The notes beneath the pieces are model-generated. The model was not told the origin of the DNA, made no database searches, and saw only the letters and a list, made by a program, of their open reading frames with translations. The position numbers and the translations under genes are program-made. 64,000 bases of DNA from an uncultured Bacilli bacterium (GTDB lineage Bacteria; Bacillota_I; Bacilli_A; RF39; UBA660): positions 1 to 64,000 of the forward strand of contig CAKOUW010000001.1 of assembly GCA_934120715.1 (NCBI GenBank), in the 5' to 3' direction. Positions 51,387 through 59,482 of this stretch are shown piece after piece. Each line of letters starts with the position of its first letter. Within the stretch, counting starts at the first letter, position 1.

Positions 51387-51650
51387 ATGGGTAATAAAGA
51401 ATTGGTTGAAATTATTGATCCAAATGGGAAAGTTGAGCAAGTTCAGCTTGTTACTTATTTGATTTCTGATGATAAATTGAGACAGTATATTGTTTATACT
51501 AAGAATGAAGTTCGTGGTAATAATGAACATGTTATATATATATCTAAGCTTTATAAAGTAGGCGATGAGAAACGTTTAGATGAGATTAGCGATGATCAGG
51601 AATGGCTTTATGTTCAGAGTCTATTAAAAAGAATTGCCAATAAAAATTAG
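51387..51650 (+). CDS. DUF1292 family protein
   Basis: An 87-aa soluble protein that matches the DUF1292 pattern common in Bacillota: LVEIIDPNGKVEQVQLVTYL opening strands, KLRQYIVYTKNE, VIYISKLYKV, and an acidic WLYVQSLL helix. The function is unknown; the family often neighbours ruvX and alaS, which are not here. Confidence 0.8.
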   Translation: MGNKELVEIIDPNGKVEQVQLVTYLISDDKLRQYIVYTKNEVRGNNEHVIYISKLYKVGDEKRLDEISDDQEWLYVQSLLKRIANKN

Positions 51651-51661
51651 GGGTGATAATG

Positions 51662-52621
51662 ATGGATTTTCAAGATAATATTAGTGATTTTAAAAGTACG
51701 TCTTTAGATCTTCTTTATAATCAGGTTTCTTCATTAATTGCCTCATATAATGAATTGAAAGCTTCTGGAGAAATTAATGATGTATTTGAAAAGCGTCTTT
51801 TGCTTTTACAAAAAACTATAGGTAGTATGAAAAGTTTAATTCAAAATGTAGAAGAATTTAATGATTTAGATGAATATGTTACTGAAGAAGATGTTACTTT
51901 TGATGATAAAGATAATTCAGTTACTTCTGTTTCTAATAGTGAAGAAAATAATGAGTCTGTAAATGATTCTGGTTTGGTGTTTAATGATCCATTAATTAGT
52001 GATAGTGTTGGTAATGCGACTCCTGTTGTAGATGATAGTAGTGTTAGTACTCAGGTTATTTCTGGTCCTACTGTACCAGTTGATGATACCAAAAGTGTTG
52101 GGTCAAGTGTTTCAGATGCTATTAAAGGATCACTAATTTTTAGTGCTCCTGTAAAAGATGAAGTTCCTGTTTCTCCAGTGGAGACTGCTACTACTGATGC
52201 TCCGGCTGTAGTAGAAGAAGCTTCTATTACTCATGTTCCTGTTACAGTAGAGGTGGAGCCTTCTGTTACTGCAACTGAAAATAGTAATGTTATCGATAGT
52301 ACACAAGTGGCTGATTCTACATCTGTTAATTCTGCTGATATTAACATTAGAGCTATTGCTAACTTGGAAAAATTCCATAGAATTTCAAGTAGTCCGGTAA
52401 AGGCTATTATAGTTAATGAAAATCAATTCAGTAAATTGAGTGATTCATTAAGTACTCAAGCTGGGCAGTTGGATTTTGGAGTTAGTACCTCTGATAGTAA
52501 TATGAGTGTAGAAGAAATGCTTGAAAAGGCTAATAATTTATATAATAGCGGAGATAGGCAAGCAGCAGAAAAATTATATGATCAAATAAATAGTATGACT
52601 TTAGTTAAAAAAACGGCATAA
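51662..52621 (+). CDS. Unknown protein with long Ser/Thr/Val/Asp-rich linker
   Basis: About 319 aa. A coiled-coil N-terminus (about 1-75) is followed by a low-complexity region of about 150 residues with Pro/Val/Thr/Ser repeats, then an ordered C-terminal part with a TPR-like helix pair (MSVEEMLEKANNLYNSGDRQ). There is no signal peptide, so the linker is probably intracellular or the protein is a scaffold. Two ATGs compete (51659 and 51662); the second is better spaced from AGGGG. Not recognised. Confidence 0.55.
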   Translation: MDFQDNISDFKSTSLDLLYNQVSSLIASYNELKASGEINDVFEKRLLLLQKTIGSMKSLIQNVEEFNDLDEYVTEEDVTFDDKDNSVTSVSNSEENNESVNDSGLVFNDPLISDSVGNATPVVDDSSVSTQVISGPTVPVDDTKSVGSSVSDAIKGSLIFSAPVKDEVPVSPVETATTDAPAVVEEASITHVPVTVEVEPSVTATENSNVIDSTQVADSTSVNSADINIRAIANLEKFHRISSSPVKAIIVNENQFSKLSDSLSTQAGQLDFGVSTSDSNMSVEEMLEKANNLYNSGDRQAAEKLYDQINSMTLVKKTA

Positions 52622-52638
52622 TTTATAGGAGGATTATT

Positions 52639-53586
52639 ATGGAGAAAGGCATGAAGTATTTTTTATCTATAATTCTTCTTTTTTCCTTTTCTTGTATTGG
52701 AATTGGCCTTTTTCTTTCTTATGAAAATAAGATAATTGATCCTGTTGATGATATATTATTAACAGTTGATAAATCAGAGTTAGTTAATATAACTAATAAT
52801 GGTGATGAAAAAAAGCCTGATAATGCCACTACAACACAGGTAACTCCTAGTAGTCCATCGCAATCAGATTCTAGTTTAATATCTACATCTGAATTAACTG
52901 TTGATGATATTAATGATAAATTGAGGTCAGAATTACAAGATAAGTACGGAATTACGATAAAATATGGTACTGAAACTGAGGGCTATAGTGTTGGTGGTAT
53001 GAGTACTTCTATTATTTCTGACTCTGTGAAAGTTAATAGAGCTTTATCTGATTTGTCTAATAATTTATCTAATTATCCAGAGGGATTTTTTAAAGAATTT
53101 AATAGTATTGCTTTACAACTAACTATATATCTTATAGATACATATTCTGAAGCTGATGTTACTGGAGTTACAGATCCATCATCAAATGATGTTGTAATTT
53201 CTATTGCGACCTATTACCCTTTTAGTGAAAGTTTTAATCATGAGACTTATCATTATATGGAACGTTATATGAAAATAAAGGGTGGAACATTTACCTCTTG
53301 GACGCAATATAATCCTTTAAATTTTAGATATGGTTCCTTAAATTCTACGTTATCATTTGATAAGACTAATAATTCTAATAGTTATTTTGTTAATGATTAT
53401 GCTCAGACAAGTGAGAATGAGGATAGAGCCTCTACTTTTGAATATATGATGGCTGATACTAAAGCATCATGTATGAATTATAATTTACCAATATGGAATA
53501 AAGCAAATTATATGGCTAAAGTTATAGATATTTACTTTAAGACAGTTAATTCTTCTACTGTTGAATATTGGGAGCGATTTTTATGA
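52639..53586 (+). CDS. Secreted or membrane-anchored HExxH metallopeptidase
   Basis: A 315-aa protein with an N-terminal membrane/signal segment (6-29), a Ser/Thr linker, and a peptidase-like domain. A zinc motif HETYH (201-205, in FNHETYHYMERY) and a downstream ENEDRAS (E259 or E261) fit a gluzincin-like third ligand. This resembles putative zinc metallopeptidases of gut Bacillota. A target cannot be read. The ATG at 52639 follows AGGAGG. The preceding and following genes are 17 and 13 bp away, so it is in an operon with them. Confidence 0.75.
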   Translation: MEKGMKYFLSIILLFSFSCIGIGLFLSYENKIIDPVDDILLTVDKSELVNITNNGDEKKPDNATTTQVTPSSPSQSDSSLISTSELTVDDINDKLRSELQDKYGITIKYGTETEGYSVGGMSTSIISDSVKVNRALSDLSNNLSNYPEGFFKEFNSIALQLTIYLIDTYSEADVTGVTDPSSNDVVISIATYYPFSESFNHETYHYMERYMKIKGGTFTSWTQYNPLNFRYGSLNSTLSFDKTNNSNSYFVNDYAQTSENEDRASTFEYMMADTKASCMNYNLPIWNKANYMAKVIDIYFKTVNSSTVEYWERFL

Positions 53587-53599
53587 TAGGTGATATTTT

Positions 53600-54124
53600 A
53601 TGAAGAGAGTTTTTTTTAATCAAGATAATTTAAGTAAAAATGATTTTGACTATGAGGTTATAAGAGTAAAGGGCATTATTTTAAATGATAAAGATGAAGT
53701 TTTACTTGCTCATAACAATAATACATTTCAATTTATTGGTGGACATTTGGAAAGTGATGAAGATATGGAAGAGGCATTACTTAGAGAAGTATTAGAGGAA
53801 ACTGGTATTGTTGTTGATGAAATTAGTGGACCTTTTATGATGATAGAAGCTTATTATAAGAACTATTTTAATACTTCTAAGAATGTTCATAGTAAGATCT
53901 ATTATTATAAGCTTTTTACTGATAAGATGCCGGACTTATCTAAAACTAAGTATGATATTTTGGAGAGACAAACTGATTTTGAGTTGTTTTATGTCCCTAT
54001 TAAAAATATTAAATTATTTTTAGATGAATGTTTAGAAAGAGAACAAATAGATAAAAATATATATGATGAGATGATGGCAGTCATTGATGAATATAATAGA
54101 ATATTTGGAGGTGTTTATTATTAA
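53600..54124 (+). CDS. Nudix hydrolase
   Basis: A 174-aa hydrolase of nucleoside diphosphates linked to another moiety. The Nudix box is complete (residues 47-70, GGHL..E..EEA.LREVLEETGI). An extra C-terminal helical part (about 130-174) may give specificity. Its end overlaps the start of galE. Confidence 0.9.
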   Translation: MKRVFFNQDNLSKNDFDYEVIRVKGIILNDKDEVLLAHNNNTFQFIGGHLESDEDMEEALLREVLEETGIVVDEISGPFMMIEAYYKNYFNTSKNVHSKIYYYKLFTDKMPDLSKTKYDILERQTDFELFYVPIKNIKLFLDECLEREQIDKNIYDEMMAVIDEYNRIFGGVYY

Positions 54125-55127
54125 AATATTAGTTACTGGTGGATTAGGATATATTGGTAGTCATACTTGTGTGGAACTTTTAAATTCTTCTTATGATGTT
54201 GTGATTATTGATGATCTATCTAATTCAAAGATTGATGTTGTTGATAAAATTAAATCTATTACAGGTAAAGATTTTAAATTTTATCAAGGAAATGTATGTT
54301 CCTATGACTTGTTGGAAAAGGTTTTTTCAGAAAATGATATTGATGCAGTTATTCATTTTGCTGCTTATAAGGCAGTTGGAGAGAGTGTGAAGAAGCCTCT
54401 TGAGTATTATGAAAATAATTTATTGTCTACTATTAGATTATGTAAAGTTATGAGAGAGCATAATTGTAAAAGGTTTATATTCTCATCTAGTGCCACTGTT
54501 TATGGGTCACCAAAAACATTGCCTATAAGAGAAGATTTCCCTTTATCTACAACTAACCCATATGGTTCTACTAAGTTGATGAATGAAGAAATATTAAAAG
54601 ATCTTTGCGTTGCAGATAATGAATTTTCTGTTGTTGTACTTCGTTACTTTAATCCAATAGGAGCTCATAAGAGTGGCCTTTTAGGTGAAGATCCCAATGG
54701 TATACCTAATAATTTGATGCCATATATTGTTAAAGTTGCAAGTGGTGAACTTGAAATGTTGAATGTATTTGGTAATGATTATGATACACATGATGGTACT
54801 GGTGTTCGTGACTATATTCATGTAGTTGATTTGGCTAAGGGACACATTAAAGCTATTGATAAGATAGTTAATTCTACAGGAATTAATTATTATAATTTAG
54901 GAACAGGTGTTGGCTATAGTGTTTTAGATATTATTAATAGTTTTGAGAGAGCAAATGGTGTTAAAATTAACTATAAAATTGTAGATAGGAGACCTGGTGA
55001 TATAGCTATTTGTTATGCAGATCCAAGTAAAGCATATAAAGAACTTCATTGGAAAGCTGAATATAGTATTGATGATATGTGTATGGATTCTTATAGATAT
55101 ATGTTAAAACAGAATGGTAAGAAATAG
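54120..55127 (+). CDS. galE: UDP-glucose 4-epimerase GalE (apparent ATT start)
   Basis: A 335-aa short-chain dehydrogenase-type epimerase that interconverts UDP-glucose and UDP-galactose with bound NAD. Motifs: KILVTGGLGYIGSHT, DAVIHFAAYKAVGES, the catalytic Ser in FSSSATVYG and Tyr/Lys in NPYGSTKLM. The family N-terminus MKILVTGG is reached only if the ATT at 54120 is used as the start, 8 bases after GGAGG (54107-54111); in-frame TTG 54105 and GTG 54111 overlap that site, and TTG 54084 adds non-conserved residues. It overlaps the Nudix gene by 5 bp. Confidence 0.93.
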   Translation: MKILVTGGLGYIGSHTCVELLNSSYDVVIIDDLSNSKIDVVDKIKSITGKDFKFYQGNVCSYDLLEKVFSENDIDAVIHFAAYKAVGESVKKPLEYYENNLLSTIRLCKVMREHNCKRFIFSSSATVYGSPKTLPIREDFPLSTTNPYGSTKLMNEEILKDLCVADNEFSVVVLRYFNPIGAHKSGLLGEDPNGIPNNLMPYIVKVASGELEMLNVFGNDYDTHDGTGVRDYIHVVDLAKGHIKAIDKIVNSTGINYYNLGTGVGYSVLDIINSFERANGVKINYKIVDRRPGDIAICYADPSKAYKELHWKAEYSIDDMCMDSYRYMLKQNGKK

Positions 55128-55217
55128 AAAATTTAGCTAGTTTAATTAATTTATTTTAAGTCATAGTAAGAAATAATTTACTATGATTTTTTGTATTAGC
55201 TAAAAAGAATAATTCAA

Positions 55218-55247
55218 TAAAAAACTCTCTATCTAATAATAGAGAGC
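55218..55247 (-). terminator. Terminator of the class B sortase gene
   Basis: CTCTCTA/TAGAGAG (55225-55231 and 55240-55246) with an 8-base loop; on the minus strand it runs into a T run (A run 55219-55224). Confidence 0.8.
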
Positions 55248-55253
55248 CTTTCT

Positions 55254-56330
55254 TTATTGGCTATTTGTTCGATCTTGAACTTTTACGAGTTTTGCTTGAA
55301 CGACTATTCTGTCACCATTATTATTTAGACAGGTTGATAAAGTTAATATTTTATCACTTACTTGAACTGGCGTTTCAATACTGGCTGTATTTCTTTCTAG
55401 CATAGTATTAATCCATTTTTGTTTATCATTTTCATTTTTAAAACTTGTCTCTATATAATAACTTTCGCTTTTTATGGTATAAATTGAAAATATTTGGAAA
55501 ACCATATTTTCTTTTGGAGTTGATAACCATATAGCATAGTTATCTTTTTTCTGTTGCCATTCTTTGGTTAGAGCATTTTTTAATGATCCGAATACTGTTC
55601 TATCTAATCTTCCATGACCATATATTACAGTATTATCTGATAGTTCTGTAGAACTGTTTCTATAATCCATATATACCCAACCAGCCGAATTTTTACTTTT
55701 ATCAAATGCTCTTGTTAGATAATATTCATTATTAGTTGTTTGAACAACGGGATAATTTATATTAGTTTGATCCATATGAATAAAGGCTACTGTATCACTA
55801 TTTTTGGCTTTTAGTTCTTTAAAATCTATACTATAAAAAGGCAATTTTACATAATACCAATAATCGCTTTCTTTATTTCCTTCTGGTGGATTTATTAATT
55901 GTCCTTCTATATTAATTTCTTCTGGTGTTATTTTTTTACTTATTTCTTCATTTAAATCTTTAATATTTTTATTATCTTTTAACCAATTATATATTGAAAA
56001 TAGGGAATATATAAGTAGAATGGCAAAAATTATTAAAAATAACCAAAAAGCCCATGGACGTAGTCTTCTTTTTCTTTTGGGAACAAAATCATCATCTAAA
56101 ATATTAGCCATTTCATTACTGTGATCATCATCTAAATCTTTATGATTATTATCTATTTCTTCAGTATTCTTATATAATTTATTGTAATAGTCATTGACTA
56201 TTTTATCAATATCTTTGGTAGTATTAGTTTCTTCGTATTCTTTTACTAATTGTTCATCGTCGCTACTTAGATAACTTTTTTGGTTTCGATATTCTTCTCT
56301 TGTCATATTTACTTTTTTTGGATTATCCAT
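55254..56330 (-). CDS. Class B sortase
   Basis: A 358-aa membrane transpeptidase. A long acidic cytosolic N-terminus (about 90 residues) precedes a membrane helix (91-114). The sortase core has the INYPVVQTTNNEYYLTRAF segment of SrtB enzymes, catalytic His239 (YGHGR), Cys334 (LTLSTC) and Arg341. Class B enzymes usually attach NPxTx proteins; the NPETS protein at 43895-45214 is a candidate substrate. It has no substrate gene adjacent and its own promoter. Confidence 0.9.
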   Translation of the reverse strand: MDNPKKVNMTREEYRNQKSYLSSDDEQLVKEYEETNTTKDIDKIVNDYYNKLYKNTEEIDNNHKDLDDDHSNEMANILDDDFVPKRKRRLRPWAFWLFLIIFAILLIYSLFSIYNWLKDNKNIKDLNEEISKKITPEEINIEGQLINPPEGNKESDYWYYVKLPFYSIDFKELKAKNSDTVAFIHMDQTNINYPVVQTTNNEYYLTRAFDKSKNSAGWVYMDYRNSSTELSDNTVIYGHGRLDRTVFGSLKNALTKEWQQKKDNYAIWLSTPKENMVFQIFSIYTIKSESYYIETSFKNENDKQKWINTMLERNTASIETPVQVSDKILTLSTCLNNNGDRIVVQAKLVKVQDRTNSQ

Positions 56331-56352
56331 AATACACCTCTATTATGAAATA

Positions 56353-56381
56353 ATTGTATCATTTTTCCTATTTAATAACAA
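56353..56381 (-). promoter_or_regulatory. Promoter of the class B sortase gene
   Basis: On the minus strand TTGTTA (56381-56376), 17-bp spacer, TACAAT (56358-56353). Confidence 0.7.
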
Positions 56382-56390
56382 TGGTTATTA

Positions 56391-56419
56391 TTGTTTTATT
56401 CATATTTATATATTATAAT
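56391..56419 (+). promoter_or_regulatory. Promoter of the ABC transporter operon
   Basis: TTGTTT (56391-56396), 17-bp spacer, TATAAT (56414-56419); divergent from the sortase promoter. Confidence 0.7.
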
Positions 56420-56448
56420 ATCTTTTAGTTATTAATAGGTGGTGTTTT

Positions 56449-57150
56449 ATGAAGTTAGAAATTAGTAATTTATCAAAAAGTTATGGAGAAAAGGCAGTTT
56501 TAAAGGATATTAATTTTACTTTTGAATCTGGTAAAATATATGCTTTAATTGGTAGAAATGGTGCTGGAAAAACGACTTTTTTTAATTCACTAAATGATGA
56601 TATTGTAGTGGATAGTGGCTCTTTTAAATTAAGTGATGCTGATATTTCATCTGATTTAAAGAGCAGTGATATTGGATATGTAATTTCTACTCCTGTGGTA
56701 CCAGAATTTTTAACTGCTAGAGAGTTTTTAGAGTTTTTTATAGAAATAAATAAAGATAAAGTTGATCATGATATAGATTATTATTTTGATTTGGTTAAAA
56801 TAAATAAAGTTGATCAAGATAAGTTATTAAAGGACTATTCGCATGGAATGAAAAATAAGATGCAGATACTTATAAATGTAATTACTAATCCTAAAGTTAT
56901 TTTATTAGATGAGCCATTAACTTCACTTGATATAGTAGTTCAAGAAGATATGAAAAAATTATTAAGATCATTGAAGGGGGACCATATTATTATTTTTTCT
57001 ACACATATATTAGAATTGGCTTTAGATTTATGTGATGAAATAGTTATTATTAATGATGGGCATATGGAATTAGTAGAGAAAGATGATTTAAATAAAGCTA
57101 AATATAAGAAGAAAATAATAGATAGTCTAAAGGATGTTAAAAATGATTAA
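56449..57150 (+). CDS. ABC transporter ATP-binding protein
   Basis: A 233-aa ATPase subunit of an ABC-2-type exporter: Walker A GRNGAGKTT (about 37-45), signature loop YSHGMKNK (the LSGGQ variant common in this exporter group), Walker B VILLDEPLTSLD and switch His in FSTHILELA. Its permease partner is the next gene; they overlap by 8 bp. The substrate is unknown. Confidence 0.92.
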   Translation: MKLEISNLSKSYGEKAVLKDINFTFESGKIYALIGRNGAGKTTFFNSLNDDIVVDSGSFKLSDADISSDLKSSDIGYVISTPVVPEFLTAREFLEFFIEINKDKVDHDIDYYFDLVKINKVDQDKLLKDYSHGMKNKMQILINVITNPKVILLDEPLTSLDIVVQEDMKKLLRSLKGDHIIIFSTHILELALDLCDEIVIINDGHMELVEKDDLNKAKYKKKIIDSLKDVKND

Positions 57151-58708
57151 GACACTTATAATAAATTTAAAAATAGATGTTGCTTTTTCTGTAAATAGCT
57201 TTATTTATGCACTTAGAAAATTACCAATATTTAGAGATTTATTTACAGATGATGTTTATAAAAGTAAGAATTTAAAAAGAATAATTGGACTTATTGGATT
57301 AGTTCTTTCTTTTCTTAGACTATTTTTAAGAAAGGGACTTTACTTTTTAATATTATATTTAATATGTAATTATATAAGTCCTAATAATTTAGTAAAAGCA
57401 TTTATTCATGTATTTTTTGTATTTTCAATAATTGGGTTGTTTGTTAATAATAAACTATTAATTCCAGGTAGAAAAAAATATACATCTATAGTTTTATTTA
57501 ATATGGATGCTTCTAAATATATGAGGGCTATATTTTGGTATAATTTATCTTTAATATTTATTTTTAATACAGTATTACTTATTTTATTTAGAAATTATAT
57601 TAATTATTCTTTAATAGATATTTTACTTTTACTTATGTCTACTATAGTTACTAGGATTATTGGGGAGGCTTTTAATATTTGGTTTTATAAAAAATATCAA
57701 TATTTATGGCATAATAATACTTTGTTGTATTTTTCTATTTTGATTTTATTATTACTTGTTTCGTTTTTACCATTTTTTAATATATTTATAAGTAGAAATT
57801 TAATGATTATACTTTTGGGTATCCTTTTTATACTTTCAATAATTGGATTTATTTACTTGTATAGGGTTCGTGATTATAAAATTATTTTTAAACACATTAA
57901 TACTAAGTCTACTGTAATGGGTGGTAATAGTAGTGATTATTCTAGACAGGAAATGCTTAAAGTTAGAAATAGGGATAAGAATATTAATATTAAAAAGATT
58001 AGTGGTAAGAAAGGGTACGATTTATTTAATACAATCTTTTTTGAAAGACATAGGGAAATTCTTTATAGAAGTGCTAATAAATTTGCTTTAGTTATTGGTA
58101 TTATTGTGATAGTTTTAGCTTATTTTGTTATTACTAATGGGGCTTTTAAAGAAGTAACTCATAGTTTTTTAGATAATCATTTAGCTTACTTTGTTATTAT
58201 TATGTATTTTATAAATAGGGGATCTATTATTACTCAGGCTATGTTTTATAATTGTGATCATGCTATGCTTACTTATAATTTTTATAGGGAGCCAGATGTT
58301 ATTTTGGGTTTATTTAAGAAAAGACTTATAACGGTAGTTAAAGTTAATCTTATTCCGGCTATTGTTGTGGGCTTAGGTATTGATATTATTTTATATTTAT
58401 CTGGTAGTTTAGTTGGTGTTAATTATATTACTAGTTTCTTATTTATAATTATTTTGAGTATTTTCTTTTCAGTACACTACTTGGTTCTTTATTATTTGTT
58501 GCAGCCATATAATAAAGATATGCAAGTAAAGAAAATATCTTATTCAGTGGTATCTATAGTTACATATTTTGTTGCTTATAGTATTAAGGATCTTGTTATG
58601 TCATCGCTTTTATTTTCAGTAATTGGGATTATAGGAACTGTTTTATATATAGTTGTGGCTATTATATTAGTATATAAAAAGTCTCCTTATACGTTTAAGC
58701 TTAATTAG
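57143..58708 (+). CDS. ABC-2-type transporter permease
   Basis: A 521-aa membrane protein with roughly 12 hydrophobic segments (for example around 40-90, 125-180, 195-240, 320-350, 395-430, 440-520). The ATG at 57143, 8 bases after AAAGGA, is preferred over the ATG at 57134, which overlaps the site. A soluble loop between about 250 and 310 is cytosolic by charge. With the ATPase it forms an exporter of unknown cargo. Confidence 0.8.
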   Translation: MIKTLIINLKIDVAFSVNSFIYALRKLPIFRDLFTDDVYKSKNLKRIIGLIGLVLSFLRLFLRKGLYFLILYLICNYISPNNLVKAFIHVFFVFSIIGLFVNNKLLIPGRKKYTSIVLFNMDASKYMRAIFWYNLSLIFIFNTVLLILFRNYINYSLIDILLLLMSTIVTRIIGEAFNIWFYKKYQYLWHNNTLLYFSILILLLLVSFLPFFNIFISRNLMIILLGILFILSIIGFIYLYRVRDYKIIFKHINTKSTVMGGNSSDYSRQEMLKVRNRDKNINIKKISGKKGYDLFNTIFFERHREILYRSANKFALVIGIIVIVLAYFVITNGAFKEVTHSFLDNHLAYFVIIMYFINRGSIITQAMFYNCDHAMLTYNFYREPDVILGLFKKRLITVVKVNLIPAIVVGLGIDIILYLSGSLVGVNYITSFLFIIILSIFFSVHYLVLYYLLQPYNKDMQVKKISYSVVSIVTYFVAYSIKDLVMSSLLFSVIGIIGTVLYIVVAIILVYKKSPYTFKLN

Positions 58709-58713
58709 GAAAT

Positions 58714-58743
58714 TTGACAATATTGTTTCATAAATGATAAAAT
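58714..58743 (+). promoter_or_regulatory. Possible promoter of the glucosaminidase gene
   Basis: TTGACA (58714-58719), 18-bp spacer, TAAAAT (58738-58743). Confidence 0.6.
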
Positions 58744-58776
58744 TATAGTGTTATATTTTAATTAGAGGTGAATATT

Positions 58777-59451
58777 TTGAAAAAGCCGAAGGTTATTAGT
58801 GTTATTTTATTATTACTTTCTTTTTCAATGATGATAATGGGTATTATCTTACAGAGAAGAAGTTATTTAGCATCTACTGTTGATCTTGATTTTAGAGAAG
58901 TTAATATTAATAATATAGCATATAGTGGTAGTATAATTAGAAATAATAATTATAGTGAAAAGCTTAGTGAGAAGGTTGTAGGCAGTGAAATGGAAGTGGT
59001 TCCTACTTCGGTTGTTGTACCACCTAGAATTGAGGTTTATGATCATCTTACTTTGGAAGAACTTAGCGCTAAGTTGGATAGAAATTTAGGCAATGATTAT
59101 ATTGCAGGAAAGGGTACATTGATTGCTAGTCAATGTATTGAGATGGGGGTTGATCCTTATCTGGCTGTTGCGATTATATTACACGAAACTGGTTGTGGAA
59201 GTAGGTGTTCTAATTTAGCTAGAAGCTGTAATAATGTTGGTGGACAGAAAGGTTCTCCTTCATGTGGTGGGGGAAGTTATAAAGCCTTTTCTACTTTGGA
59301 TGAAGGAATAATTGGTTTTATTACAAATTTATCTGTAAATTATTATGCTAAAGGTCTTAATACAGTTGAAGCTATAGGTTCTAAGTATGCTGAGGGAAAT
59401 AGTTGGCCTACAAAAATTAATAGTATGATAGAAAAAATTAGAGCTAATTAG
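58777..59451 (+). CDS. Membrane-anchored glucosaminidase/lysozyme-like peptidoglycan hydrolase
   Basis: About 224 aa. TTG at 58777, 8 bases after AGAGG, is a better start than the GTG at 58768. An N-terminal membrane helix (about 6-25), a linker and a C-terminal domain with catalytic Glu in AIILHETGCGS, then CNNVGGQKGS and the YKAFSTLDEGIIGFI motif: the endo-beta-N-acetylglucosaminidase (Glucosaminidase) pattern. The paired Cys residues (CGSRC, SCNN, SCGGG) suggest disulfides. It would cleave peptidoglycan in growth or lysis. Confidence 0.85.
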   Translation: MKKPKVISVILLLLSFSMMIMGIILQRRSYLASTVDLDFREVNINNIAYSGSIIRNNNYSEKLSEKVVGSEMEVVPTSVVVPPRIEVYDHLTLEELSAKLDRNLGNDYIAGKGTLIASQCIEMGVDPYLAVAIILHETGCGSRCSNLARSCNNVGGQKGSPSCGGGSYKAFSTLDEGIIGFITNLSVNYYAKGLNTVEAIGSKYAEGNSWPTKINSMIEKIRAN

Positions 59452-59482
59452 AGTTTATTAGTTAATTATTCGAGGTGATATA

